Notes: generated by a model not told the origin, from the letters alone. DNA of 64,000 bases from G965195345 sp965277625 (GCA_965277625.1 OZ255827.1:1798001-1862000); one strand, 5' to 3'; positions 44,286 through 53,550 are shown, counted from the stretch's first letter. Translations and numbers: made by a program.

Positions 44286-44971
44286 TTTGAATAATACCGG
44301 TTGCTTATAATATTTTGCCAAACAGGCTTTGGTAAATACGATTGTAATTGTGTTTTTAGAGCGGTTTGATGCCCCTCATCTGCTGTCAGATAACGTCGTA
44401 TTATATGCCGTATCTGTGTTGAAGAAATGGCTGGCAACGCCAAATCAAGATAAATTATTGAACCGCATCTTTTTTCCTTAAGCAATTGCAAATCATCACA
44501 AACGAGCGGTGCTTGCCATTGCCTGACTTTTACTGATAAGGCATCGCGCTGATGGAATGGATAGCTTTTTCTTGCTACCACCACCAAATGGGCAAACCGC
44601 GTGAGTTTTTGCCATGACTTCCACGTATCTATTGCCATAAAAGCATCAAAACCCATAATAAAAATCAGACTTTTATCGCTGTGCTCAGCGTGTAATTCCT
44701 CCAATGTATCAACACTGAAAGCGGGAGAGTCTCGTTTTAATTCACGATCATCAATCTCTAAGGTCGGTTCAGATTGCAAAGCTTCGTTTAACAACGACAA
44801 ACGTGCTTCATTGGATAGGATTGGCTGCTTTTGATTATGCTGAGCAGGTAACAACCACAAGGTTTTGACTTCTAGCATGGCTTGCATTTGCCTGGCACAC
44901 AATAAATGCCCCATATGAAAAGGGTCGAAGCTACCGCCCATATAAGCTTGGACTTCAAGCGTCTTAGACAT
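44282..44971 (-). CDS. nadD: Nicotinate-nucleotide adenylyltransferase
   Basis: Converts nicotinate mononucleotide to deamido-NAD. 229 residues with the nucleotidyltransferase motifs GGSFDPFHMGHL near the N-terminus and ISSTQIRHIIRRY near the C-terminus. The ATG at 44971 is preceded by an in-frame TTG with no better ribosome site. A 16-bp palindrome lies 19 bases upstream. Confidence 0.95.
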   Translation of the reverse strand: MSKTLEVQAYMGGSFDPFHMGHLLCARQMQAMLEVKTLWLLPAQHNQKQPILSNEARLSLLNEALQSEPTLEIDDRELKRDSPAFSVDTLEELHAEHSDKSLIFIMGFDAFMAIDTWKSWQKLTRFAHLVVVARKSYPFHQRDALSVKVRQWQAPLVCDDLQLLKEKRCGSIIYLDLALPAISSTQIRHIIRRYLTADEGHQTALKTQLQSYLPKPVWQNIISNRYYSK

Positions 44972-44989
44972 CAAAGGTTAAGTCATTGC

Positions 44990-45005
44990 CGAACACGCGT
45001 GTTCG
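44990..45005. promoter_or_regulatory. Perfect 16-bp palindrome between proA and nadD
   Basis: CGAACACG followed directly by CGTGTTCG. As RNA it gives a 6-bp stem with a CGCG loop 19 bases before the nadD start, close to the ribosome site, so it could affect nadD translation. As DNA it could be an operator. No T-run follows, so it is not a standard terminator. Confidence 0.4.
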
Positions 45006-45050
45006 CCAGCTGAGGCTTGGCTCAATAACAAAGAATTTCGAATGTCGTCC

Positions 45051-46328
45051 TTAAGGTCTGATATGCCCTTCACCATAGACCACAAATTTTTGTGAAGTCA
45101 ATCCCTCTAATCCCACTGGACCACGCACATGGAACTTGTCTGTGCTGATGCCAATTTCTGCGCCAAGACCATATTCAAAACCATCAGCAAATCCAGTAGA
45201 AGCATTGACAACCACGGAGGCAGAATCGACCGTCCGCACAAATTGCCGAGTGGTCATGTAGTTCTGACTGACGATGGCATCGGTATGACCTGAACCATAT
45301 TCGGCAATATGCGCCATGGCCTGTGCCATATTATCAACCACACGAATCGACAATATGGCATCTAAATATTCTGTTGCCCAATCTTCGGCCTGAGCCGCGC
45401 GAATGCCTTTAATCAGCGCACAGGTCTTTGGACACCCTCTCAATTCCACGCCTTTTTCTTGATACATACGCGCCAACTCTGGCAAAACTTGATCGGCAAT
45501 GGCCTCATGAACCAGCAAGGTTTCCATCGCATTACATACCCCATAACGGCGCGTTTTCGCATTAAAAGCAATCTTTATACTCATCTCTACATCGGCTTCA
45601 GCATCTATATAAGTATGACAAATACCGTCTAAATGCTTGATCACTGGCACATTTGCTATCTCAGAAATGCGCTTAATAAGCCCTTTACCACCCCGCGGAA
45701 TAATCACATCCAAATAATGTGACGATTGAATCAAATGATCGACAAGTTCACGATCGGTTCGCGCCATAACTTGCACGCATTCTGGCACCAAATCAGCCGC
45801 CTTTAACCCTTGGGTGATACAGGCTGCAATTGCTGTATTAGAATGAATGGCTTCTGAACCGCCTCTTAATAAACAAGCATTGCCCGATTTCAAACACAAA
45901 GCCGCCGCATCAATAGTTACGTTGGGGCGCGATTCATAAATGATGCCGATAACGCCCAAAGGCACGCGCATTTTGCCCACCTCAATGCCCGATGGTTGAA
46001 TGGTTATTTCTTCTACAGAACCCACAGGGTCAGGCAAACTGATGATTTGTTTCAACCCAGCAATCATCGCATCGATGCGATCATCGTCCAAACTGAGACG
46101 ATCCAATAAAGCACTGTCAAGACCTGATGCAGCAGCCGCCGCCATATCTTTGTGGTTTGCCTCAAGGATTGCAGCACGCTGCTCATTTAATGTGCACGCA
46201 ATGGCCTCAAGCGCCTGATTTTTTTGCCGCGTTGTTGCCGTCCCCAATATATTTGTTGCACTTCTGGCCGCTTTTGCAAGCGAAGCAACATATAAAGCAT
46301 TTTCAGACATTTTTTCTGTCACTTTCAT
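45051..46328 (-). CDS. proA: Gamma-glutamyl phosphate reductase
   Basis: Second step of proline synthesis: NADPH-dependent reduction of gamma-glutamyl phosphate. 425 residues of the ALDH-like fold; catalytic C265 in RRYGVCNAMETLL, cofactor loop GGSEAIHSN, PRGGKGLI, and GLGAEIGISTDKFHVRGPVGLEGLTS at the C-terminus. GGAG lies directly against the first ATG, so the in-frame ATG at 46310 could be used instead. It precedes nadD, as in other gammaproteobacteria. proB is not adjacent. Confidence 0.95.
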   Translation of the reverse strand: MKVTEKMSENALYVASLAKAARSATNILGTATTRQKNQALEAIACTLNEQRAAILEANHKDMAAAAASGLDSALLDRLSLDDDRIDAMIAGLKQIISLPDPVGSVEEITIQPSGIEVGKMRVPLGVIGIIYESRPNVTIDAAALCLKSGNACLLRGGSEAIHSNTAIAACITQGLKAADLVPECVQVMARTDRELVDHLIQSSHYLDVIIPRGGKGLIKRISEIANVPVIKHLDGICHTYIDAEADVEMSIKIAFNAKTRRYGVCNAMETLLVHEAIADQVLPELARMYQEKGVELRGCPKTCALIKGIRAAQAEDWATEYLDAILSIRVVDNMAQAMAHIAEYGSGHTDAIVSQNYMTTRQFVRTVDSASVVVNASTGFADGFEYGLGAEIGISTDKFHVRGPVGLEGLTSQKFVVYGEGHIRP

Positions 46329-46433
46329 CTCCCATTATTCCATTACTATCGTTATCATTATCACTAATAAATTCATTATCTATTCCTGGTCACACTGCAT
46401 GATGATTTATTCTTATTTATAAATTTTCCGTCT

Positions 46434-46679
46434 TTAGTCGGTATTAATGCTTGTTATTTTCCCATTTTTATCATAAAAAATCTACTCACCATCTTTTTTG
46501 CCACGCTTAAAAGCACCTTGAGCACGACCCTCAACAGAGCCCGCAAATGGCACATCGGTAAATTTTTTGTAATAAATGCCCTCTTGGACGACCAAATCAT
46601 CCAGTGTTAGAGCCTGAATTATGGGTGAAGCGAAAAATAACAACAGCCATCCATAACGCTTTAAAGTTTGTATGATCAT
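46434..46679 (-). pseudogene. Truncated MORN-like paralogue with in-frame amber codon
   Basis: A partial copy of the neighbouring MORN-like gene. The first 65 codons encode a matching signal peptide (QTLKxYGW...QALTLDDL), the YYKKFTDVPFAGSVEG block and GAFKRGKKDGE. They then meet TAG (46482-46484) where the intact copy has Trp TGG (GKWIWYD). Past the stop the same frame continues as IFYDKNGKITSINTD, another repeat start, before a TAA at 46434-46436. The simplest reading is a duplication followed by 3' loss and a Trp-to-amber change. A short 65-residue secreted product might still be made. Confidence 0.7.
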
Positions 46680-46747
46680 TTAAATCTACAAAAATTCATT
46701 TTCGTTTGATGTAATCTAGGCTCAAGCGCTTTGAATGTGACTTTCGT

Positions 46748-47443
46748 TTACAAGCGCTCTCCGTTTTTGTAGGTTACTGTCCGTAGAATTGCTCCATCAG
46801 TGCGGTATTGCGTCCACTGGCCATCTTCTTTGCCGTTCTTATTGTGCCCTTTCCATGAAACTTTGCCATCCGCATCAAAGAACGCCCACTGGCCTTCACG
46901 TTCACCATTCTCATAGTGGCCAATTGACCTTATCTTGCCATTCCTATCATAATAAACCTGTTCGCCTTGTTGTTTGTCATCCCTATAGTTTTCCTTCTTC
47001 AGTATATTGCCGTCCTCATAGTACAAAATACTTTCGCCTTCTATTTTGCCGTTTTTGTAATGGGTTTTCCACATGGTACGACCATTCGCACTGTATCCAC
47101 TCCACTCTCCCGTTTCTTTACCATTTTTAAATTTTCCTTGTTCCCGTATCGTACCGTTCTCGTGGTACACAGTCCATTGGCCATCTGCTATGCCTTTTTT
47201 ATAATACCCCGTTTCTTTTTTTATGCCATTGTCATCGTACCAAATCCATTTGCCTTCTGGTTGGCCCTCCTTAAAAGCACCTTTAACTTGCCCTTCTATT
47301 TGACCTGTAAACGGCACATCGGCATATTTTTTGTAGAATCCGCTTTTGGTTTGGAATAGGTCATCCAGTGTAAGAGCCTGGCTTAATGGAGCACAGAACA
47401 ATAGCAAAAACCATCCGTAATGCTTTAAAGTTTGTTTGATCAT
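46748..47443 (-). CDS. Secreted MORN-like repeat protein (YwqK-type)
   Basis: A 231-residue protein with a signal peptide (APLSQA, about residue 23) and, from about residue 50, some seven repeats of roughly 23 residues of the form G.W..Y..NG.i......YkNGk..G: PEGKWIWYDDNG, ADGQWTVYHENG, ETGEWSGYSANG, IEGESILYYEDG, QQGEQVYYDRNG, REGQWAFFDADG, EDGQWTQYRTDG. These are MORN-like/YwqK repeats, predicted to form a periplasmic beta-sheet scaffold. Proteins of this kind are often labelled antitoxins in databases, but no toxin partner is visible. A truncated copy lies directly downstream. Confidence 0.75.
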   Translation of the reverse strand: MIKQTLKHYGWFLLLFCAPLSQALTLDDLFQTKSGFYKKYADVPFTGQIEGQVKGAFKEGQPEGKWIWYDDNGIKKETGYYKKGIADGQWTVYHENGTIREQGKFKNGKETGEWSGYSANGRTMWKTHYKNGKIEGESILYYEDGNILKKENYRDDKQQGEQVYYDRNGKIRSIGHYENGEREGQWAFFDADGKVSWKGHNKNGKEDGQWTQYRTDGAILRTVTYKNGERL

Positions 47444-47542
47444 TTAATTACCCTTAATTTATAGTTGCTAAAATTCATTTTAATCTTTCACCATCTTGTT
47501 TGGCGATGATTATGCAAATGCCGCAAATAATCGAACCATATT

Positions 47543-49576
47543 TTAACCCACTAGTTCATCCAAGCCTTTTTCTCTCAGCGCTTTGATTTGGTTGCGTAAA
47601 GCGGCCGCTTGTTCAAATTCTAAATCACGTGCATGGCGATACATTTGCTTTTCTAATTTGCGCAAATATTTAATTCGATCAACTGGCGCCATTTTTTGAT
47701 AATCCGCTTTTGATTCAGCCACTTTAGAGTCTTGGGTTTCATCATCGTGCACCGATTCCATCTCATCACGAATACTGCGTTTTACGCTGGTCGGCGTAAT
47801 GCCATGCCGTTTGTTATAACGCGCTTGCATTCGGCGACGTCTTTCTGTCTCTTCCATAGCGCTTTGCATAGAACCGGTGAATCTATCGGCGTACAAGATG
47901 ACACGCCCTGCCACATTTCTGGCTGCTCGTCCAATGGTTTGAATCAACGAACGTTCAGAACGCAAAAACCCTTCTTTATCGGCGTCTAAAATGGCCACCA
48001 AAGCCACCTCAGGCATATCCAGTCCTTCGCGCAATAAGTTAATGCCAACGAGCACATCAAAAGTCCCTAAACGTAGATCGCGAATGATTTCAACCCGTTC
48101 AACCGTGTCTATGTCCGAATGTAGATAGCGCACTGCAATCCCATGACTTGAGAGGTAATCGGTTAAATCTTCAGACATACGTTTGGTCAGGGTGGTCACT
48201 AATATGCGTTGATTTTTGGCTGTTGCTTTCAAAATTTCTTCAAACAAATCATCTACTTGCGATCCAGCTGGGCGTACTTCAACAGCAGGGTCTAATAATC
48301 CAGTGGGCCGAACCACTTGTTCAACAGGTTGAGGTGAATGTTGCGCTTCGTAATCCCCAGGTGTGGCAGAAACAAATATGGATTGGGGTCGTCGATCTTC
48401 AAACTCTTCAAAATTTAAGGGTCGATTATCAATAGCCGACGGCAAACGAAAACCATATTCAACCAAGTTGATTTTTCGGGCACGATCGCCTCTATACATG
48501 GCTCGCAATTGTGACAAAGTAATATGGCTTTCATCCACAACGAGTAATGCATCAACAGGTAAGTAGTCGAATAATGTTGGTGGAGCTTCTCCCTGTTCTC
48601 TGCCTGATAAATAGCGCGAGTAATTTTCAATCCCACTGCAGTAGCCTAATTCCCGAATCATTTCTAAATCCATGCGTGTGCGTTCTTCCAAGCGTTGCGC
48701 TTCAACCAATCGATTGTTTTTATGAAGCATCGCCAACTGATCGCGCAGCTCTGTTCGGACCAAGTCCACCATCTTATCCAACCGTTCTTGCGGGGTAACA
48801 TAATGCGTCTTAGGATATACTGTCAAATCATCAACGGCTTGTTCAGCACGTCCAGTCAAAGGGTCAAACCAACAAATACGCTCGATCTCATCATCAAACA
48901 TTTCAATTCGCACCGCAAGAAACTCCGATTCTGCGGGAAATATCTCAATGTTTTCGCCGCGAACTCGATAATTACTGCGATAGAGTTCGACCTCATTACG
49001 GGTGTATTGCATGTCCGCTAAGCGTTTTAATATATCTCTTTGATTATGATGATCCCCGCGCTTCAGGTGGAGTTTCATTTGTAAATATTGCGTTGGGTCG
49101 CCCAAGCCATAGATTGCAGACACTGTGGCGACAATGATTACATCTCTACGCTCTAACAGACCTTTGGTCGCTGCAAGACGCATTTGCTCAATGTGTTCAT
49201 TGACACTGGCATCTTTTTCAATGTAAACACCCGAAGCCGGCACATAGGCTTCAGGCTGATAATAATCGTAATAAGAAACAAAATATTCCACTGCATTATT
49301 GGGGAAAAAGGCTTTGAATTCACCGTAAAGTTGCGCCGCTAAGGTTTTGTTCGGCGCAAGCACTAAGGTCGGGCGACCCAGTGTTTTTATGACATTGGCA
49401 ATGGTAAACGTTTTACCAGAGCCCGTGACCCCCAATAGAGTTTGGCAATCCAGTCCTTGTTCTATGCCTTTAATTAATTGTTCAATGGCCTGCGGTTGAT
49501 CGCCTGTGGGTTGAAAGGGGCTTTTTAAAGAAAAATCCTGAAAGGAAATGCGTGATTCAATGGTAGTGGGCGACAT
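47543..49576 (-). CDS. uvrB: Excinuclease ABC subunit B
   Basis: Damage-verifying helicase of nucleotide excision repair. 677 residues, the normal length. Walker A GVTGSGKTFT (49-58), the beta-hairpin YYDYYQPEAYVP, DESHITLSQL, helicase motifs LLREGLDMPEV and QTIGRAARN, and the C-terminal UVR motif that contacts UvrA and UvrC. No LexA box (CTGT-N8-ACAG) was seen in the short upstream gap, so SOS control is not apparent. Transcribed divergently from ypjD. Confidence 0.97.
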   Translation of the reverse strand: MSPTTIESRISFQDFSLKSPFQPTGDQPQAIEQLIKGIEQGLDCQTLLGVTGSGKTFTIANVIKTLGRPTLVLAPNKTLAAQLYGEFKAFFPNNAVEYFVSYYDYYQPEAYVPASGVYIEKDASVNEHIEQMRLAATKGLLERRDVIIVATVSAIYGLGDPTQYLQMKLHLKRGDHHNQRDILKRLADMQYTRNEVELYRSNYRVRGENIEIFPAESEFLAVRIEMFDDEIERICWFDPLTGRAEQAVDDLTVYPKTHYVTPQERLDKMVDLVRTELRDQLAMLHKNNRLVEAQRLEERTRMDLEMIRELGYCSGIENYSRYLSGREQGEAPPTLFDYLPVDALLVVDESHITLSQLRAMYRGDRARKINLVEYGFRLPSAIDNRPLNFEEFEDRRPQSIFVSATPGDYEAQHSPQPVEQVVRPTGLLDPAVEVRPAGSQVDDLFEEILKATAKNQRILVTTLTKRMSEDLTDYLSSHGIAVRYLHSDIDTVERVEIIRDLRLGTFDVLVGINLLREGLDMPEVALVAILDADKEGFLRSERSLIQTIGRAARNVAGRVILYADRFTGSMQSAMEETERRRRMQARYNKRHGITPTSVKRSIRDEMESVHDDETQDSKVAESKADYQKMAPVDRIKYLRKLEKQMYRHARDLEFEQAAALRNQIKALREKGLDELVG

Positions 49577-49647
49577 AGGGGTATTTCGGTCAATAAATGA
49601 TGGTGGTTGATGGTCGGCAAAGACCAGGCTTCTGCTACAATGAAAAC

Positions 49648-50439
49648 ATGTATTTTAATCCAATTCTGCTCAGCCTTTTAGGCTACTTTAGTTTGTTGAT
49701 GATCTTTTGGATTCAAGCAAAGCGCGAGCAAAACTTGCGCCTAAAACCCTGGCACTGGGTGTTAATTGCAGTACTCACTGCTGTACACAGTGTGATCCTC
49801 ATCCAACAAATGTGGTCAGCCGAAGGCATCTATCTTGGTTTGTCCAATATGCTCATCTTGGTTGGGTTCAATGTGTTTATACTGTCCCTGATTCTGACTT
49901 ATTTAAACAACAATGCCTCTGTGTTGCTGATGTTATGTTTGTTGAATTGCTTGCTGATTTTATTTGGACTGTTCTCACCAGACAGCAATACCGAAGCATT
50001 TGATGTGGCATTCTCCACACATGCCATCTTGTCGGTCACCGCTTACAGCATCATTGGCCTCACGGCCGTGCACGCGCTTATTACACTGTTGTTAGAACAC
50101 ATTTTGCACACCAAAAAATCGCTGCGCCTCATCTACTATTTGCCAGCCTTGGGGCAAATGGACCGATGGTTAATCATTTTGCTATGGTCCAGTTTTATTT
50201 CACTCACAATTGCATTGTTCAGTGGGTTTGTGGTGCTCGATGATATGTTTACCCAAAAGGTGTCGCATAAGACGATTTTGTCCATTGTTTCATGGTTGGT
50301 TTTTGCCACTTTATTAGTTTTACGCAATTTCAAAGGTTGGCAAAGCAAGCAACTCAGCGTTGGTGTCATGCTTGGTTCGTTTTTGTTGATGTTGGGTTTT
50401 ATTGGCAGTAAATTCGTCATTGAACGATTGTTAAATTAA
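49648..50439 (+). CDS. ypjD: Cytochrome c assembly-like membrane protein YpjD
   Basis: Inner-membrane protein of the CcsA/HemX-like family, 263 residues (the length of E. coli YpjD) and about eight helices. Conserved histidines occur in FSTHAILSVTAYSIIG and VSHKTILSIVSWLVFATLL, the pattern of heme-handling CcmC/CcsA proteins. The ATG at 49648 is chosen over one 51 bases earlier because it begins right before the first helix. In many relatives the gene sits next to ffh; here it is followed by a dciA-like gene. Confidence 0.85.
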   Translation: MYFNPILLSLLGYFSLLMIFWIQAKREQNLRLKPWHWVLIAVLTAVHSVILIQQMWSAEGIYLGLSNMLILVGFNVFILSLILTYLNNNASVLLMLCLLNCLLILFGLFSPDSNTEAFDVAFSTHAILSVTAYSIIGLTAVHALITLLLEHILHTKKSLRLIYYLPALGQMDRWLIILLWSSFISLTIALFSGFVVLDDMFTQKVSHKTILSIVSWLVFATLLVLRNFKGWQSKQLSVGVMLGSFLLMLGFIGSKFVIERLLN

Positions 50440-50452
50440 GGGTTTTTCTGTC

Positions 50453-50761
50453 ATGCCGCGATTGCGTTTTCAACATTCAAACACTGTGCTTCATTCAAAA
50501 TTAAGCGGACTGTGGCGAGAAGCAAAAAAACAAAATGCCATTTTGCAATACATCAAACGCCAATTGCCATTTCCGCATGAAGCGATCAGCGCAAGTTATT
50601 TGAAGGATGACCGCTTGATGCTGTTCTGTTCAACGGCTGGCTGGGCGACCAAAATACGTGCCCGAAAAACCATGATTCTCAAACAACTACAACAAGATGA
50701 CCAATCGAAGATTCCCAAATCAGTCACTGAACTTGTGGTCAAGATCAAGCCCCTTCATTAA
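50453..50761 (+). CDS. DciA-like (DUF721) protein
   Basis: A 102-residue protein of the DUF721/DciA family, the ancestral loader of the replicative helicase DnaB. Conserved features: a basic N-terminus, AISASYLKDDRLMLFCSTAGWATKIRARKTMIL (the S-x-x..G.L.v...s..WA..lr core) and a short C-terminal strand. It is small for the family, lacking the long helicase-binding extension of some members. In this lineage it could be the helicase loader if dnaC is absent. Follows ypjD by 13 bases. Confidence 0.75.
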   Translation: MPRLRFQHSNTVLHSKLSGLWREAKKQNAILQYIKRQLPFPHEAISASYLKDDRLMLFCSTAGWATKIRARKTMILKQLQQDDQSKIPKSVTELVVKIKPLH

Positions 50762-50781
50762 ATCGGCTATTGACATCATCC

Positions 50782-52218
50782 ATGCCATTATTAATTGAGT
50801 TTACCTCACTGCAAAAACGCTTGCTTATTGCCATTATTTTGGGGTTTTTAAGCCTTCGACTGGGCTTGTCTTTGCTATACCCATTAAGCGCTGATGAAGC
50901 CCATTATGCGTTGTACGCTTTCCATTTGGACTTAAGTTATTTTGACCACCCGCCGCTAATCGGCTGGCTACAAGCAGTGGTTTTACTATTCAATGACAGC
51001 GATTGGGCCTTACGATTGTTGCCCAATCTCCTTAACCTTATAAGCGCCATTGGATTAATCCTACTGTGTCACGCATTATTTGGACCCAATATAAAAATCA
51101 TCCTTTGGACGGTTTTCTTGTACCAAATCAATCTGTTGGTTATCCTCATCAGCACTGGGTTCATTCCTGAATCGCTGCTGGTCACACTGAGTATTTACAC
51201 AGCTTTGGTAACCGTGCGATTGGCTGAACAACCCTCTCGCAAGAAATGGCTGTTGTTAGGCGCTTTGTTGGGATTGCTTGGATTGAGCAAATACACGGCC
51301 ATTTTGATTGCCATTGGCGTGGGCATGTATTTGACTAAAAAATCCATTCGTTGGTGGCGATCCATGGATTTTTATTGGGCTTTAACCTTGGCTTTGATCA
51401 TCATCAGTCCTGTGCTGGTATGGAATTTTCAAAATGATTTCATCTCCTTTGGCTTTCAGTTAGAACACGGCAAAGTTGGCGCAGGTGGTATTGACTGGCA
51501 GGCATTTTTACAAAATCAAATCATCCAAATGATCCTCTATTCACCACTGGTATTTTGTGCCACATGGTTGATGGCAGTGAGAGCCTTTCGTCACAACACC
51601 ACATCCGAGCAACTGTTATCCATGCTGTCTTTACCAACCTTGTTGGTTTTTGCCTATTCCTCAGCCAAAGGTGGACACTATTTACCCCATTGGACTGCCG
51701 TACCAATGGTGCTGTGCCTGCCACAACTGGCCTATTGGATGGTCAACAAGTGGACCAGTCAATGGCGGTTGCTTTTTGTCGCCAACTTAAGCTACAGCAT
51801 TGTCGGACTTTGCCTGCTGGTCGCCGCTTTTGCTGGCCAATTGCCACAACGCGCCAATCAAATCATTTTTGCAGATGTACACGGCTGGAAGGAGACCGCT
51901 ATCCTAAGTAAAAAATTAGTCAAAAACTTTGCCGCCAACCAACAAGTTATTTATGTGGCCAACAAGTGGGATGCCAGTCGCATTGCATGGTATGCTCGAC
52001 CCATTCCTCTGGTTTCACTTGATCCTCGCCCCTCTCAATATGATTTTTGGGCCAATAAGAACGACTATCAATCGGGCGGTCTTTTAATCACCAGCGATAC
52101 AGACCTTGCCCCACTGAATTATTTTCAACAGTGTATCCTGCAACAGAAAGTTAACATTCAATCACAACTTGGAAAACGCTTATTCAATCTCTATTATTGT
52201 ACGCACCTAAAACCCTGA
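50782..52218 (+). CDS. Glycosyltransferase family 39 (ArnT-like) membrane protein
   Basis: A polytopic inner-membrane glycosyltransferase that uses polyprenyl-phosphate sugars. 478 residues from the ATG at 50782, with about 12 helices. The first periplasmic loop carries SADEAHYALYAFHLDLSYFDHPPLIGWL, the catalytic-Asp motif of GT39/GT83 proteins, with YFDHPP diagnostic for the PMT_2 group. The C-terminal 110 residues are a soluble periplasmic domain. Substrate unknown; lipid A or other envelope glycan modification is typical of the family. Confidence 0.85.
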   Translation: MPLLIEFTSLQKRLLIAIILGFLSLRLGLSLLYPLSADEAHYALYAFHLDLSYFDHPPLIGWLQAVVLLFNDSDWALRLLPNLLNLISAIGLILLCHALFGPNIKIILWTVFLYQINLLVILISTGFIPESLLVTLSIYTALVTVRLAEQPSRKKWLLLGALLGLLGLSKYTAILIAIGVGMYLTKKSIRWWRSMDFYWALTLALIIISPVLVWNFQNDFISFGFQLEHGKVGAGGIDWQAFLQNQIIQMILYSPLVFCATWLMAVRAFRHNTTSEQLLSMLSLPTLLVFAYSSAKGGHYLPHWTAVPMVLCLPQLAYWMVNKWTSQWRLLFVANLSYSIVGLCLLVAAFAGQLPQRANQIIFADVHGWKETAILSKKLVKNFAANQQVIYVANKWDASRIAWYARPIPLVSLDPRPSQYDFWANKNDYQSGGLLITSDTDLAPLNYFQQCILQQKVNIQSQLGKRLFNLYYCTHLKP

Positions 52219-52643
52219 AGGATTCAAAGACCCAGTACGCTTCTGAATCTGGACTGGTCGTTTCCTCATCAAAAAGCTGAAATAAATCGGTGCCGTTCAA
52301 TTAACGCTATAAGTTCAGTCATCGATGAACAATGTCTGAGCAATCGCTAAGTAATTGATAAATAATTACATCGTAATTCACATCATAAAAGGGTTGATTT
52401 TCGCTTCAATAAAGGGTTGACAGTTTACCTCCATGCGCATACAATGCGCGCACCTTTACAAGGTGTTGAGCGATGACATCACCGCTTGACTTGAAATTAA
52501 GAGAGTTTCCCAGTGTACGGACTGCCCTATCACTGAGTTTTCTCTGTTTTTGTGCTTAAAACATCGGTTTTAATGACAAGCAAACTAAATCTATTTTAAA
52601 CGGATAAAACTTCTCAGAGTCGGTTTAAATAATTGGAGATTAA
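52219..52643 (+). promoter_or_regulatory. Leader and upstream region of the str operon
   Basis: 425 bases with no gene. It contains an AT-rich stretch with the inverted repeat GTAATT...AATTAC (52351-52369), which may act as an UP element, and a 10-bp direct repeat AAAGGGTTGA (52388-52397 and 52411-52420). After these come the promoter and a leader of about 190 bases. The leader includes AGTG (about 52514) and CACT (about 52531), which could form a weak hairpin; no strong attenuator is evident. Confidence 0.5.
52417..52445 (+). promoter_or_regulatory. str operon sigma70 promoter with GC discriminator
   Basis: Consensus -35 TTGACA (52417-52422), exactly 17 bases, then TACAAT (52440-52445), immediately followed by GCGCGCACC. 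The GC-rich discriminator is typical of growth-rate and ppGpp-controlled ribosomal promoters. Confidence 0.8.
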
Positions 52644-53018
52644 ATGGCAACAACAAATCAATTGGTTCGTACATCACGCAAACCAAAAAGAAAGCTCAGC
52701 AAAGTAGCAGCTTTGCGCGCCTGCCCTCAACGAAGAGGCGTGTGCACACGTGTATATACAACCACACCTAAAAAACCAAATTCCGCTCTCAGAAAAGTTG
52801 CTCGGGTTAAGCTCAGCAGTGGCTTTGAAGTAACCACCTACATCGGTGGCGAAGGTCATAACCTTCAAGAACACTCGGTCATTCTGATCGAAGGTGGCAG
52901 GGTGAAAGATTTACCTGGTGTACGCTACCACACCATTCGCGGTGCCTTAGATTGCTCTGGTGTCAATGATCGTCGTCAAGGCCGTTCCAAATACGGCACA
53001 AAACGTCCTAAAGGATAA
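52644..53018 (+). CDS. rpsL: 30S ribosomal protein S12
   Basis: Protein of the decoding centre, 124 residues, nearly identical in wording to the E. coli protein: RGVCTRVYTTTPKKPNSALRKVARVKL and GGRVKDLPGVRYHTIRGALDCSGV. The lysines whose mutation gives streptomycin resistance (TPKKP and the GRVKDLPG region) are wild type. First gene of the str operon, with a GGAG ribosome site. Confidence 0.99.
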   Translation: MATTNQLVRTSRKPKRKLSKVAALRACPQRRGVCTRVYTTTPKKPNSALRKVARVKLSSGFEVTTYIGGEGHNLQEHSVILIEGGRVKDLPGVRYHTIRGALDCSGVNDRRQGRSKYGTKRPKG

Positions 53019-53029
53019 GAGAGTACATT

Positions 53030-53500
53030 ATGGCACGCAGAAGACAAGCAGAAAAACGCGAGATATTACCGGATCCTAAATTCCATAGCGTTCGGTTGGC
53101 AAAATTTATCAATACCCTCATGCTCAGTGGCAAAAAATCCATTGCTGAAAAAATCATTTATGATGCTTTGGACATTGTTTCTAAAAAGAGCAAGGCTGAC
53201 CCTATGGAAGTTTTTGAAACCGTTCTTGAGAACATTGGACCGCTCGTCGAAGTGCGTTCCAGACGTGTAGGCGGTGCAACCTATCAGGTGCCTGTTGAAG
53301 TCAGAGCCAATCGGAAAACGACCTTGGCAATGAGATGGTTGATTGAATCAGCTCGTAAACGTCGCGAAAAAGGCATGACCCTTCGCTTGGCGGGTGAAAT
53401 GCTCGAAGCCAGTGAAAATCGCGGCATTGCCGTTAAAAAGAAAGAAGATGTACACCGTATGGCCGAAGCCAACAAAGCGTTTTCACATTTCCGCTGGTAA
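53030..53500 (+). CDS. rpsG: 30S ribosomal protein S7
   Basis: Primary 16S rRNA-binding protein that nucleates the 30S head. 156 residues with MARRRQAEKREILPDPKFHS at the N-terminus, VRSRRVGGATYQVPVEVR, and KKEDVHRMAEANKAFSHFRW at the end. Eleven bases after rpsL. In E. coli S7 represses its own operon translationally at the rpsL-rpsG gap; here that gap is too short for such a structure, so regulation probably differs. Confidence 0.99.
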   Translation: MARRRQAEKREILPDPKFHSVRLAKFINTLMLSGKKSIAEKIIYDALDIVSKKSKADPMEVFETVLENIGPLVEVRSRRVGGATYQVPVEVRANRKTTLAMRWLIESARKRREKGMTLRLAGEMLEASENRGIAVKKKEDVHRMAEANKAFSHFRW

Positions 53501-53550
53501 TATTTCCAGCCGCTCAGTAAATTCAAACTAAATTCTAAAGGATTCTTCAA

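Noticed and set aside
46748..47443. MORN-like gene as a toxin-antitoxin antitoxin
   Set aside because: YwqK-type proteins carry that label in databases, but there is a signal peptide and no toxin gene beside it.
49577..49647. LexA box in front of uvrB
   Set aside because: I looked for CTGT-N8-ACAG in the short divergent gap and did not find it.
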